Source: Argopecten irradians
Taxonomy: Eukaryota > Mollusca > Bivalvia > Pectinida > Pectinidae
DNA: 64,000 bases
Assembly (NCBI RefSeq): GCF_041381155.1
Contig: NC_091147.1
Location: forward strand, 37,202,053 to 37,266,052
Direction of reading: 5' to 3'
Of the stretch, positions 45,723-58,601 are shown in pieces. A program made the position numbers and the translations under genes. Positions within the stretch are counted from its first letter, which is position 1. Every line of letters starts with the position of its first letter. A model generated the notes under the pieces. It made no database searches. It was not told where the DNA came from and saw only the letters and a list, made by a program, of their open reading frames with translations.

Positions 45723-47150
45723 AACAGACATCAAATTGTGATCCTGTTGTATGCTCCTATAGACGAGTTGTTTTTGCAAAGAAGGAAAAGGATGAATCTG
45801 TCTTTATATTGTGTGAGGATTGAGTCTACGAAATAATATTTAGTGTATACGGTTAGCATGATGGCTGTAGAAGTCAAGGAAATAACATCGGATGTACGAT
45901 CACCCGGTGTAATTATTTTACAATTTGTGGAACAATTTCATGGACATTAGTTTTAAAGAATTGCTGAGGATAATTCACAAATTTCAAACTATTTTCCTCT
46001 AAGACATTACAGAACAAGAGGACATGGATGAACTTTAAAACAAGGTGTTGTAACAATGTCCATTAGTTAAATGTAAACTTTTACACAAAGTACATACAAT
46101 GATAAGTTTAATGTACAATGTTAGCTACAAAAAAATATATCTGATGCCTTAAACAGATGATCATTCATCTTTCTAAATAGTGCTAAAAAAATGTTTTATA
46201 CTTTACACAACCTGTGACCATTTGTAATATGTTATGTTTCTTTGTTAAAATAATTTTGGCACAGTTGAATGGAGTGCTAGTATCTGCATATTAAGGGATT
46301 CAGTTTCTCAAGAATATATACTCTTTGTTTGCATTTAATGCATTTATCGTTAGCCAAGATATGAAAATGACACGTTTTGAGTTTAAGGCAATGAAAGTTT
46401 GTCGTGTATGTGTGTATGGGAGGTTTATACCTAACCACCTAAAACAAGTCCATTTTAATTAGAGTTATAGCGTTATTACGATAAATTTATTTATTATCAA
46501 ACTTGAATATCATGCATAGTTTCCGGTGGCACATCAAGGGGTTTTAAGAGCTTTTGAAAACCCAATCCCGAGAGTTTTCTACCATTTTCCTCAATTTCTA
46601 TACTCATGGAAACCCTATTGAAAATTTGGAACCTTCCCCACACCCACACAAAATATTTCGCTTACTTTTGTTGTGCGTTGTGGCTACCTTTAAGTTTTAT
46701 GCCAAGCAAACTGTTCATGGATGGTTGGTTTTGCGACTTCGGTAGTAAAAGATCTTCTTGATCAAACCTATCTCATGATGATTAAATTATAAAACGCTAG
46801 TGAAATATGCCATGAACATAAGTTGATTTACAGTAGTATAATGGTTTCATTTCAAACAAATGCAAAATATGAATACTTTATATAAATATTTACGTTAGAT
46901 ATCAAGATGCCATGGTTAATGTACTATAAAACACATTTCTTTCATGGACATTAATTTCCGCATTTCAAAACTTGAATTGAAATATCGTTTAAAATTATTT
47001 AAATAAATAAATGATAATTTGCATAAACTTTCGCGAATTTACCTTAACTGTGGAAGTAAAGCAATCGCATGTAAAAGAATTTGGTTTATGGTAATTTGTG
47101 TAATATGAAACTTTTGGTGATATTTGACCATGGAAGAAATATTAACTAGC
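45723..47150 (+). other. SUCLA2 3' flank / probable 3' UTR
   Basis: No gene. The first clear AATAAA noted after the stop is at 47002-47007 (tttaaataaataaatgat), a candidate polyadenylation signal 1.28 kb downstream; variant hexamers closer to the stop may be used instead. Confidence 0.35.
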
Positions 47151-47164
47151 CTTATGAACGGCCT

Positions 47165-47285
47165 GGACTGGTATGTAGGTGTGTACCATGTGTCTACCAC
47201 ATATGTACAACATGTGTACCATGTGCATACCATGTGTGTACCGTGTGCATACCATGTGTGTACCGTGTGTGTACCATGTGTGTTA
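47165..47285. repeat. Degenerate gtgtaccat tandem repeat
   Basis: Runs of gtgtaccatgtg / cataccatgtgtgtaccgtg with a period near 12-20 bp. Low-complexity array. Confidence 0.65.
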
Positions 47286-47289
47286 GGTG

Positions 47290-48430
47290 TAAATATATAG
47301 ATCTGTGTACATATCTCCTAACGTGTTAATAGGCATACACTTCTACTGATGAATATTGAGATAAAATATTTAAAATACGTCATTTTTTTTGTGCGTCTTT
47401 TTCTTTCTGTTAACATCATCTGGCCTGAAGTTCAAAGGGCAAAAGTGAGCTTATGCCGTAACATTATACGTAGAATCTGTTGTCAGACGTCCAGAAACAA
47501 TTCACAAAATGACTTTTTGAAAGTCACTGGTTAGATTACAGCTTAATTTGGCTTGTTGCATCTTCATGGGATGGGGATTCAAAATTGTACTTTTGGTTGG
47601 ACTGCCTCCACGGGACATGAGGGCAGAAAAAATCTAAAGACCAAGCAGACACTATAAGTTTGATTTGAGAAAGGCATTTTCAGTACTTTGGGATTAAGGG
47701 CCAAAATCCAAGATGGCAACTTATCAGACATAGTGTTTCCTAATATGGCAGAATTTAGAGTAACCTAAATTTGAATTCAGAGATGTCTCTTCAGCACTTT
47801 AAAGTGAACAGTCGGGCAAGGATGGCTAAAGTCGGTAAAAATGGTGTGAATGTATCCAGTATGATTTCTTATGGAATAGAAAAATAAACTTTCTCGTCAA
47901 AATCTGTCTGCGTAGTAGAAATTAATTTAAAGTATAGAAATCCTAAAACGTCCTCCCGGCTGACTATGTCCGTTGTTACATTTCCACGCAGCCTCGCTTT
48001 CAATGCTTTCAACTTTTCTTTATTTCAATCGTCAGAACTAAGAAACGTAAGCAGAACTTGACCGTTGTATTAATATGCGAGAACTTTTGGGAGGCCAATG
48101 AACGCATTTAGACTGGTTTTCTTTGCCTGACTATTCACTTTAAGAATAAGCAATAATAAACTTGAAAATTCAAGATGGCTGACTGTTGGCCATCTTGTTT
48201 TCTTATCAGCCCTACAAAGAATCCATGGGAAGCATACATATAAAATCTGATACCAATTCCTTCAGTTTTGATAAATAGAAGAAACAAATTTTCAACTATC
48301 AATGTCCATCTTGTGTGATCGGTCAACATCATGCAATATGCATGACTAAGGCCAGACTGTGGACTTGAATGAAAACTAAGGTTATTTTTTTCCAATTCAG
48401 ACTCGCTGTCCAGGCACCTTTTGGAAGTTT
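47290..48430. other. Intergenic stretch
   Basis: No gene or element recognised; short inverted words near 48170-48200 (aagatggctgactgttggcc atctt) only. Confidence 0.4.
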
Positions 48431-48432
48431 AA

Positions 48433-48752
48433 AGGCCCACTACCTTTCTGAAACAAATAATTGATGTTTTTTAAAAACAAAAATAACATAAGAAAATATA
48501 TATTGATGACCTATGACGAGGCTACCACACTAAACAAATGCACGATTTCTCGCATTAACTATGTTACCAGTGAAGATCCATTATGAAAATTAACATTTGA
48601 TTTATTTTTATTAAATTAATTGTTCAGAATGAGTTGACACGTGTAGTATTAACAGTACGCCAATAACTTGTGCAACTCAACAAAATTATCAATCTTATTT
48701 TAAATTCCAATATTAAAACAATAAAAAGTCGCTTCGGAAAGGTAGTGGGTCT
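48433..48752. mobile_element. TTAA-type MITE (family A), intact copy
   Basis: Left aggcccactacctttctgaa and right ttcggaaaggtagtgggtct are inverted; TTAA precedes (48429-48432) and ttca follows. The uninterrupted interior supplies the empty-site comparison for the element nested at 5252-6909. Confidence 0.8.
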
Positions 48753-48995
48753 TTCATACTGTCACACCAAGTTGATTTCACTATTGATAAGGGATTTTGT
48801 TTCTCTTCATTCTCTTACGTGACAACAGTTGTTAACAGTGCTCCAACATCACATTCTTTAGAGTCAACCATTCTTATTGATTTCTTATCTGTATTATCTA
48901 CACAGAAAACAAAATGGAGTCTGCATTTTCTCTACTACATCAAAAGCAAAGATTTCTTTTTCGAAAGTCCATAAGTTTCTTCCTGGTTTGTTTAA

Positions 48996-49364
48996 AGATA
49001 CTCCAGCGCTGACAGAGAAAAAACGATACCTATCATTTGAACAATAGCTAATGTTTAATTGTGTATATATGTGTCCAATTAACACAAAAATACATAAATA
49101 ATTAAAATAATGAATGAATATTAAGTACTTTCACACTCAGTACTTCATTCCATATAGAGGGCATATTGTCGTGGATTTTGTTTGGGACGTGATTAATTAT
49201 TTTAATATTTTTATCTTGAAGTAAAATAAGAAGCTCATTTTTGTCAAAGATGGTAATGGTGTAAAGTGAGTAACTTTTACAATTGAAGAAAAACATTTCC
49301 TGGTAATTCATCTACTCCTGTTTTTGATAAAGAAAAAATTCCATTCGTCAGCTGTGGAGCATCT
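48996..49364. mobile_element. TTAA-type MITE (family B) copy
   Basis: Left agatactccagcgctgacag and right cagctgtggagcatct, flanked by ttaa/ttta. The interior matches the copies at 29651 and 56786. Confidence 0.75.
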
Positions 49365-49564
49365 TTAGGCTACAAAATGGTGCTTTTATTAGCTACATTT
49401 GGTTCAAACTAGCTTGTAGGTATGTATATGTGTAAAAACTTGTACACAAATGAAAATAACGTCAAAATTTGGTCATGATCAACATTTTTTAATAAGTTTC
49501 CACGTCAATCAAATCTATACAATATTTTACTGTATCACAAAGGGACCTATAAATTATCCACAAG

Positions 49565-49748
49565 CAGGGCTCAGTTTCATGAATATTCCTTAACTTTAAG
49601 GAATCACTTAACTTAAAATTCTCCATAGGAAAGCATAATGCTCCTTAGCTAAAGATTTTCTCCTTCACTTCTGTATGCTTTTCTGTGGGGAATTTAAAGT
49701 TAAAGAATTCCTGAAAGTTAAGAAATATTTCTGAAATTTGGCTCTGCA
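49565..49748. repeat. Foldback repeat (ttaactttaaggaat arms)
   Basis: Left attccttaactttaaggaat ... attctccataggaaagcata and right tatgcttttctgtggggaat ttaaagttaaagaattcc are inverted. Related words occur in MCT intron 3 (11515-11565: tctatggagaactttaaatt aaggaattcc). Confidence 0.6.
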
Positions 49749-49867
49749 TCTGACAATCTTGCCAAATATTTCTACTTTACAAACTCTCTCATACTTTATT
49801 GACATGAACAATAATTGTTTACATAATTTACCCGTGTATATGAAACGTACAGTAATATCATATACAG

Positions 49868-50030
49868 TTAAACCTGTCTTAGCGACCACCTTTGTATAAA
49901 GACCACCTGCTTTTTAGGATTCCAAATATTCATTCATAACACAATATGACCTGTGAATAAAGACCACTTAGCTTTAGAGACCACTTTTCTCTTGTCCCTT
50001 GGGTGGTCTTTATATACAGCTATTTGCAAT
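49868..50030. mobile_element. Short inverted-repeat element with 'aaagaccacc' modules
   Basis: acctgtcttagcgaccacct ttgtataaagaccacctg at the left and gggtggtctttatatacag at the right are partly inverted, with further aaagaccact words between. It is a common type of short non-autonomous repeat. Confidence 0.5.
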
Positions 50031-50154
50031 ACATAATAAATCACATTCATACAAAAATCAGTACTAAGTACGGTAATCTTATGTAAAGCCAGAAATAAAT
50101 GGTTATCAAATTACAATTGCTATCGTTAGGACACCATCCCTTACATGAGATGAA

Positions 50155-50466
50155 ATCCTCGATACTTCAGGGGTTCTAATCACTTACTATCTCTACATCC
50201 CTGGACTATCTCGTAGTAAAACTGGAGGCAACAAGACAGAACAGGTTATTTAGCCCTTTGCTGTACATCAAAAGAGCCATATAACGGTACACTGTGGTTG
50301 ACTGTGTGGCTTTTAATTTGGGCGTTTCTCTGAAGTCTTCAAAGAATTATTTTTTGCAGACATGTGATTGGTTCAGCTTGATCCTGAGCTGCCTTAAGTT
50401 TTACAATTAGATAGTCCAGGGGCGTAGAGATTGTAAGTGATCGGAACCCCTGGAGTATTGAGGATG
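50155..50466. mobile_element. TIR element (ccaggggttctaatcacttac ends)
   Basis: Left atcctcgatacttcaggggt tctaatcacttactatctct and right agagattgtaagtgatcgga acccctggagtattgaggat are inverted over about 45 nt, with ccctggactatct / agatagtccaggg following inward. Shorter relative at 31675. Confidence 0.75.
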
Positions 50467-51063
50467 CCTCATGATCACTTCCTTAATGTCTTTATCATGG
50501 TACCTTTTCTTTTGCGAATTTGATAAAATCCAACTTTCAAATTAAACAAAGATTTTGGGTTTTGAAAATCTCCATTAGATCATTGATATATTATTCTTCA
50601 TTGTACAGTAAAATTATGATCTATCAGAGTTATTTCCCTTCACTCAGTGCTGACATTAAGAAGCTGTTCATTTTTTTAACGGACCTGCAGATTTTGATAC
50701 AGGCCTGTGAGGACTTTGACAGGGCTTGTCTGAAAACAACATTAAATCACCAGATCTGTCTTAAATTCATAACTGTAAACTAGGTCCAACCAGTCCAACC
50801 GTATAATGAAAAATGGCCTTCACCAGAATGCATTTTATCCAGCTACAATGTACATGTATATGTATAAGCCACCTTTTATGTCCATACTGAATTAAGTTTG
50901 TCAAAAAATCAATGTTCATATTTAATTTTTTTTCAGAAAAAGTTCCCGATTGAAGAATCAGAATGCTAGATATATGTTGTTTATTTTCCCTTGTACTGCT
51001 CTTCAAAATACTCATTGATGTATTGACTGCTTGCAGATCTGTAAATAAAATAAAAGTAATTAT

Positions 51064-51232
51064 ACAACAGTCCCAAAGGGCCTGTACCGTCCCCTTACTA
51101 CTGTATATTATACAAGAGTCCCACAGGGCCTGTACCGTCCCCTTACTACTGTATATTATACAAGAGTCCCACAGGGCCTGGACTGCCCCCTTACTACTGT
51201 AAATTATACAAGAGTCCCACAGGGCCTGTACT
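51064..51232. repeat. ~50-bp tandem repeat, about 3.5 units
   Basis: Units of acaagagtcccacagggcct gtaccgtccccttactactg tatattat. Confidence 0.85.
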
Positions 51233-52735
51233 GTACAGGGTTAGCATATAGCGGGAAACTAAGATATATGGTCGTATGCAGGGTTGGGGTATAGCAGGGA
51301 ACTAAGACGTATGCAGGGTTGGTGTATAGCGGCGAACTAAGATGTATGCAGGGTTGGTGTATAGCAGGGGAACTAAGATGTATGCAGGGTTGGTGTATAG
51401 CGGGGAACTAAGATGTATGCAGGGTTGGTGTATAGCGGGGAACTAAGATGTATGCAGGGTTAGGGTATAGCAGGGAACTAAGACCTATGCAGGGTTGGTG
51501 TATAGCAGGGAACTAAGACGTATGCAGGGTTGGTGTATAGCGGGGAACTAAGACCTATGCAGGGTTGGTGTATAGCAGGGAACTAAGACGTATGCAGGGT
51601 TGGTGTATAGCGGGGAACTAAGATGTATGCAGGGTTGGTGTATAGCAAGGAACTAAGACGTATGCAGGGTTGGTGTATAGCGGGGAACTAAGATGTATGA
51701 AGGGTTGGCGTATAGTGAGGAACTAAGATGTATGCAGAGTTGGTGTATAGCGGGGAACTAAGACGTATACAGGGTTGGTGTATAGCAGGGAACTAAGACG
51801 TTTGCAGGGTTGGTGTATAGCGGGGAATTAAGACGTATGCAGATTTGGTGTATAGCAGGGAACTAAGACGTATGCAGGGTTGGTGTATAGCAGGGAACTA
51901 AGACGTATGCAGGGTTGGTGTATAGCAGGGAACTAAGACGTATGCAGGGTTGGTGTATAGCAGGGAACTAAGACGTATGCAGGGTTGGTGTATAGCAGGG
52001 AACTAAGACGTATGCAGGGTTGGTGTATAGCAGGGAACTAAGACGTATGCAGGGTTGGTGTATAGCAGGGAACTAAGATGTATGCAGGGTTGGTGTATAG
52101 CAGGGAACTAAGATGTATGCAGGGTTGGGTATAGCAGGGAACTAAGATGTATGCAGGGTTGGTGTATAGCTGGGAACTAAGAAGTATGGAGGGTTGGAGT
52201 ATAGCAGGGAACTAAGATGTATGTAGGGTTGGTGTATAGCAGGGAACTAAGATGTATGCAGGGTTGGTGTATAGTGGGGAACTAAGATGTATGCAGGGTT
52301 GGCGTATAGCAGGGAACTAAGATGTATGCAGGGTTAGGGTATAGCAGGGAACTAAGACCTATGCAGGGTTGGTGTATAGCAGGGAACTAAGACGTATGCA
52401 GGGTTGGTGTATAGCGGGGAACTAAGATGTATGCAGGGTTGGTGTATAGTGGGGAACTAAGACGTATGCAGGGTTGGCGTATAGCGGGGAACTAAGACGT
52501 ATGCAGGGTTGGTGTATAGAGGGGAACTAAGATGTATGCAGGGTTGGCGTATAGCGGGGAACTAAGACGTATGCAGGGTTGGTGTATAGCGGGGAACTAA
52601 GACGTATGCAGGGTTGGTGTATAGTGGGGAACTAAGACGTATGCAGGGTTGGTGTATAGCGGGGAACTAAGACGTATGCAGGGTTGGTGAATAGTTGGAA
52701 ACTAAGACGTATGCAGGGTTGGTGTAAAGCATGGA
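51233..52735. repeat. ~36-bp minisatellite, about 41 units
   Basis: Units of gcagggttggtgtatagcgg ggaactaagacgtat, with c/t and cagg/cggg variants; follows the 50-bp repeat directly. No spacers, no coding potential. Confidence 0.9.
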
Positions 52736-52739
52736 AATA

Positions 52740-53370
52740 CTGTATAACATAAAGTTTGTTTAGGAGTGATTAAACACTGTAAATCAATTAATTTTAATGA
52801 TAGGGGTGAGTTATATTTTTTTTGCGTTTTTTTTTTTTTTTTTTTGGTTGAAGATCCTGTACTATAAACCGATTTTCTTCCGCAGTTACGAAAATTCGGG
52901 ACTTCCATTTCAAAATCAATTTGCTTAGATTAACTCTCATGGATTTACCTTTTGGATTAAATACATAAAAAAACTTTCACAGAATTTGTGATCGTGAACT
53001 TTCACAGAATTTGTGATCGTGAAATTAAATCGCGTGTGTTGGTTTACCGTACATGGTAGTCGATATATAATAATGCCATCTGATGAGATATCAATATAAA
53101 TCAGAAAAAACAAACAAAAATGGATATTTAGATGTAATCGTTGAAGAAATCTTAATGACGTTTTGCCTAAATAATGCAGCAAAACTGACAGCCATTAACT
53201 AGATTACGTATAAGTTGATAAAATTGTGGACCAAGCTTTTATCATAGGCTTGAGCTGCAAGTATTGCCATTCACTTCATCTTTCACATTTATAAACACAT
53301 ATTTTTTTCCATACCTTTCCTTTCAGTTACAAGATACTGTATCGGCGTCATGTCTTATTTTAAAATTTAC
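52740..53370. other. Intergenic, 3' of the DNAJC4-like gene
   Basis: T-rich tract at 52827-52846 and a local direct repeat of gaactttcacagaatttgtg atcgt near 52970-53020. No gene recognised. Confidence 0.4.
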
Positions 53371-56300
53371 TTACTTTCGCGTACGTCCCATTTGGTAGTC
53401 GTCGTAAAAATTTCTGTAGGACATTCTATCCATTTTTGGATCATCATCCAGTGTGGAAACACTGAAAATCAAATCAGACATGTATAAAGTTGACAAAGTT
53501 TGGTTTGGTTAACACACATGAAAATAATCTGGTTTACAGTACATGTATTTGGGAACAGAAAAGTATATGAATATTTAGATTTAAAAATAATTTTTTGTCT
53601 ATGCATTTTGAACTCAAGTAAAATCTCTTCAAAAATATAAACTTCGGTTTAGTTTGATAGTTTAACATCCTATCAACAGCCAAGGTTAAGATGGTAGAGG
53701 AAAGCTAGTGTCGACTGTTCCTCTGAGAAAAATCACAGACCAGTGGCCAGTACCTGGCTGCTGTCTCGTATTGGATTCGAACTCGCGACGAGAGGTGGAG
53801 GGCTTGTGGTAATATAATTAACGGGACACCTTAAACATTTGACCACTACGGCCTCAAAGTGGATATCTGTAATCTGTACTCTAACCAAAGTACTGAAAAC
53901 ATATTAGGGTAATAGTTACGCCTGAAAATTCCTACGTACAGTGGACCCATGATAATCTGCATGTCGATAGTCAAGAAAACTCCCGACGAAAATATCAGGA
54001 CACACATTTGATAATTGACTAAGTAAATGGCTCAAGCAGTTCTGAAAATTCACAATCCAGAAAGTTTGGGCTGGGGATGCAAAGTTTGTATTATCAAAAG
54101 TCTACTTTACACTGTAATATAAAGAAATGAGTAAAAACACCAAATCTATGAAAGCTTGCTTGAAAAAAAAAGAATCTATGCTTAGTTATATGACTTAAAG
54201 ATTTTGATGGTGACAGCATCACAATATACTTACAAGAATAATATATGTAGACCTAACATGATTGCTCCTAGTATCTTCACATCTCTCATAAACATCCTCC
54301 TGGCGTATTGTACGTTAGGTGTCCTGTCCCGCAACGTGTGTAAATACCTGTTGGAAAGAATGTAGGTTAAAATTGTAAAATTCGTAAGTACATTTTAATA
54401 TTCCAATTTTTTCCTGTAAAATGTTATATTGATAACTAGTGTATTGCAAATCAGCTATCCTTTATGACATTTAAATTTCTCAATTTCCATAGTCCTTTCC
54501 TTGAATAACTAAATTGTCTCCCCTTATTATACTTGAATCATACATATCTTAAAAACAAATATTTTATTTTTAACACACTTACCCCTGAAGACACATTTAT
54601 ACTCCTCTAAATCAATGACTATTATGACTTATAATTTAATCAATGACTTATATAATTATATAATCATATTACTCTGTAATGATATATTAAGGGTGATGTT
54701 CCCTCGGAAATCCAGTGTCTAAAGTCCACTAGACTCTGTAGACTGATAACCGACAATATGGTGTATGAGGATATTCAAATATTCTAGTAGTTAAGCAACA
54801 GTACAGGAAGAATACGGTAATGCTAGTTGTCAAAATTACATTTGTATTATAAAACTACTGAGAATCTATTCACAGCCAAATTGTCACAGACAGCTGAAGT
54901 TTTTACATATAACTGCAAGATAACAACCTTGAACTTGTAGATCATTTTGAGGTTTGCCAATTTGTATATTCAGCAAACATCAAAGTATTTTTTATCACTG
55001 TGACCTTGTTGGAAATTTTCAGCCAAGAGATGGTGAGCTTGCTTTAAGAATTGTTATGTTTGACTTTTTGACCTTTTGACATTAGATTATGACTTCAGCA
55101 ATCTTCAGTAAAAACTCTTTAACGGGTGATTTCATCATTAAAATGAAAATCTTAAAAAGGCCCGCTAAAACAGCTTTTAATTTTCACATTGAAAATGTAA
55201 AAGGAGATTCATAATTTTGTAGATTCGAAAAGATACTAGCTTAGCGTTAATACAACAATTTTCTTAACTTTTTGAAAAATGAAGTACTAATTTTCATAAT
55301 GTTCATAATTTTTCACTGTTAACATATATTTCATGAGGAATCTTGCATTTATTTGGTTTTGTTATCTCAGCTTAGGCCATCAATATAAAATTTTTGAAGT
55401 TATTTTTTGTTTTCACAAACTTTTTAAGTTTTTGTTTCTAAAACACTGTGGTCCTTTTAATTTACGATTGAGTACATACCATGCTACCGCATGTTCGTTT
55501 TTAAACCTGGCAATGTAACTCTCCTCACTTTCACCAGGATTTCTAGGGGGGACATAGTAATCCTGTTGTTGAAATGTCGAGCCATATGTGACTTCATCGT
55601 AGATTTTACGTAGACTTTCATCGCCTATGCAGGAATAGGCTTCATTGATTGTGGCGATGGTCGCTGTAGCAGAAGGGTCTTCAGTGTTCACATCAGGGTG
55701 ATGCTGAAACAGTAGTGTAAACATCTCTTTTGGTTTCAATGGCAGAGAACTACCTGGTAGTACTATCATAGACAAACAGCAACATTTCATTTCTGACCAC
55801 AGTCATATTGTACGGATTCACTAATGATATCATAGGAAGGTAAATTAGAACGGAATTGAAATTAAATATTTTCATTTTTATCATATTCAATTTCAATTCT
55901 GTTCTTATTTACCTTCCTATGATTTAATTTCCATTTTGATCATGATCATTTTGTTGAAATATCAGAAAAGCGTTATCAAATGACTAAAACAATTATAACA
56001 ATATTTGTCGATACCCTGCTGCTTCTTTTCAGAGACAAACCATAGACTTTTATAACATGTGAATATATGACAGTATTTTCGATAGTTTCATGTCAAAATT
56101 TAAAAAAAAAGAGATCTTAGAGGGATCTTGGTGTCAACCAAAGAATTATTTAGTCAGACAACTCTGCTTTTCAAACTTCATCTATAAAACCACAAATGCA
56201 ATTTTAGAAAGTTCCCTTCAGTACTTTCTGAGTAACAGACTTCAATTATCAAAATCCAAGTAGCAGACTGAAATTTGAAGAAGATACCTTCAGTAGTTTC

Positions 56301-57630
56301 TGAGCAATAGTGGTAGCAAGAATTGTTTACGGAAGGACAGACGGATGGTCATAGGCATGGATGAACGGACAGACCAAAGACCAATGACAAGGGTGATTTG
56401 AATAGCCCACCATCTGTTGATGGTAGGCTAAAAAAAATTTTTTTAAGACAAACGTCACAACTAAAACGATTATCTCCCTAAATGTTAAGCAGACATATAT
56501 CATACCTTTTTAGACAAAGAAATGAAGGCCTCTTTGATTTCCTTTGGAGATGCATCACGATTTACTCCGAGAGTTTCATAATGTGTAAGGGTCACAAACT
56601 CATGTCTGAAACAGGATAATACACAGAAAAGTTACACAAGATATCACACAGAATAAGAGATCTCAAATGAATCTTGACATCCACCATTGATAGATCATTA
56701 TCACTCAAATGAAAGATGGATCTTTTCTCTTAACTTCTCTATCAAAAATTAAAATCTTTGATAACAGAGATTTTTCCAAAGAAATAATTTACTCCATTGC
56801 CAATAGAGCAAAAAGATACTATTCATTTGAACAACAACTGATATTTAATTGCGTATGTTATATGTGTCATATTAACACAAAAATATATATAAAATAATGA
56901 AATTTGCTTTTAATGCACGAGTAAGCAGTATTTCATTTCATATAGGGCATAGTGCCATGAAGGTTTTTTCAGGAAGCAATTAGTTCTTTTTAATATTCTA
57001 TCTTGAAGTAAAATAAGAAGCTCAAACTTTTCAATTGTAGTAATGGTGTTAAGAAAATAACTTTTGTAACTGAAGAAAAATACGAATTCGTCTGCTGCTG
57101 TTTTTGATAGAGAAAAAAAAACATTCATCAGCGGTGTACCATCTTTAAAAATTTAGTCAAAACTTCAAAAACCGATCAATCCATTTTAGATTATAATTGA
57201 TTAGCAACACCCCACGCCACAAATATATACATGAGTTATTTCAAGTTTTACCTTACTATGTAGTTCTAAAATATTGTGATATACTGTTTAGAACGTATTT
57301 TGGGTTTATTTTCACAATTGATCTTTGCAGCATTTGACAGCATCATTCATACAATAAGCCAAGATGTTTCAAACCATGAATTTGATCAATTTTGCGAGGT
57401 ATTAAGCTTCACAAATTTAGATGGATCTGCGAAATTAGCAAAATTAAATCCCTACAAATATTAGCAACTACATGTATACAGTAGTCCCAATTAAGATTTG
57501 ACTATATTTTATCTTACCGCTTTAATTTAGTCGCAAATGTGGCCTGTGAAAACCTGAGAGGACTCTTACAGTAACAGAGACATGGTCTTCGCATCCAGCC
57601 AAGTCGGCTGGCAAAGAGCACAAACCTCAT
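53371..57630 (-). CDS. DNAJC4-like J-domain protein, five exons
   Basis: Minus-strand exons 57630-57518, 56605-56506, 55703-55480, 54347-54234 and 53461-53371 total 642 nt, 213 aa, with every junction in phase. The N-terminus (MRFVLFASRLGWMRRP) is basic and hydrophobic, like a mitochondrial targeting sequence. The J domain covers about residues 46-108: HYETLGVNRDASPKEIKEAF, then SLSKKHHPDVN with the essential HPD, then INEAY and KIYDE. A charged linker leads to a hydrophobic segment, ILGAIMLGLHILF (about 174-186), and a short tail. J domain followed by one membrane segment, and the total length, fit DNAJC4. J-proteins stimulate Hsp70 ATPase; the Hsp70 partner here is unknown. The stop TAA overlaps a strong donor consensus (aaagtaagtaa), so a longer spliced form is possible. 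The J domain is certain; the DNAJC4 assignment is moderate. Confidence 0.78.
53642..53862 (-). mobile_element. tRNA-derived SINE in the last intron of the DNAJC4-like gene
   Basis: On the minus strand it begins ggccgtagtggtcaaatgtt taaggtgtccc, a degraded A-box region. It continues to a near-consensus B box, gcgagttcgaatcc (53786-53773), then a core ending ggatgttaaactatcaaact aaacc. This is the layout of tRNA-derived SINEs common in molluscs. It lies in the same orientation as the host gene. Confidence 0.75.
55829..55923. repeat. Foldback repeat in DNAJC4-like intron 2
   Basis: atcataggaaggtaaattag aacggaattgaaatt and aatttcaattctgttcttat ttaccttcctatgat are inverse complements with two mismatches; loop of about 25 nt. 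Confidence 0.85.
56786..57144. mobile_element. TTAA-type MITE (family B) copy in DNAJC4-like intron 1
   Basis: Right end catcagcggtgtaccatctttaa is clear; left end ttactccattgccaatagag is mutated. Interior gggcatagtgccatgaaggt and aagtaaaataagaagctcaa match the family. Confidence 0.65.
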
Positions 57631-57639
57631 ACTTCTAGG

Positions 57640-58000
57640 TTCACATTACACCTTAAAAGATAAAAAGAAAACAATAAAAATGACAAATTTTTTAACACAT
57701 ATGACCAATCAGTCACCCTGCACCTGCAGCGAAATATTTTATTGTCGCTAAAGAGAAAAGAGATTCTCAGAGAGACATATGAGAAAATTATATTTTTGCT
57801 CTTGAATAAAGTGCATGTGGCTCCATATTAAAGTTTACAATCAGACAATCAGATGTCAAAAACTTGTTAAATGGTATGATTTTGTCCATTTGTAGCTGTT
57901 TACACTGTTGACATCCCACCTACTCTGAGGTCTGTGTCAGGTAGATAATATATATATATATATATATGATAAATTTAAAGAAAAATCCTTACGGACGAAA
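57640..58000. other. Upstream flank of the DNAJC4-like gene
   Basis: No promoter motif recognised. Contains a (TA)n tract at 57949-57967. Confidence 0.35.
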
Positions 58001-58006
58001 TCTGTA

Positions 58007-58100
58007 AGAAATAAAAAACAATAACGACTGACTAGTGAGCGCTTTCGCCCCATTCAAGGGAGCTCTTCGGACTAGTCAGTCGTTATTGTTTTTATTTCTT
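58007..58100. repeat. Foldback repeat flanked by (TA)n
   Basis: aagaaataaaaaacaataac gactgactagt and actagtcagtcgttattgtt tttatttctt are inverse complements around a 34-nt loop; (TA)n tracts sit on both sides (57949-57967, 58101-58120). Confidence 0.8.
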
Positions 58101-58601
58101 ATATATATATATATATATATAGATGTCAACTCTGTGTTCTGTTCAGAATGTGCTTCTCATGCATACAGGCTAGCATGATGTTTCTCCTGGTTTTCAATTA
58201 GAGACATGCAGTTTAATTACTTTAAAATAGAGTAGTGTCAGTTTTTCAATATTATCAAAAGTCCTGACATTTTGGCTAGGTACTGTGCCAGATCCATATT
58301 GGATCCTGTATTAGCAAGACTCTCACTATATCACTGCCCCATTTGACAGTTCATTGACAACAAACTGACTGTCAACAGGATATAATGTTTCAAAAGTGTC
58401 TTGTCATGCTATACCTCTAACATTGTTGGAAACTCCACTATACTCTGTTTATATCTGACCGCAACGTAGTGTAGGGGGATAACATGGATAACTGAAGATG
58501 ATGGTAACTTAGTTTTAAGGTTAATTAAAGTTTATTTCTAACAAAAATTTAATTTATAGAAATTTTTGAACCCTTGTGACATTGTGTAATGGAGTAGAGA
58601 T

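Noticed and set aside
51233..52735. Regular array considered as CRISPR
   Set aside because: Units are contiguous with no unique spacers, and the sequence is eukaryotic.
53773..53786. B-box-like sequence considered as a tRNA gene
   Set aside because: The A box is degraded and no cloverleaf can be closed; the surrounding sequence is a SINE.
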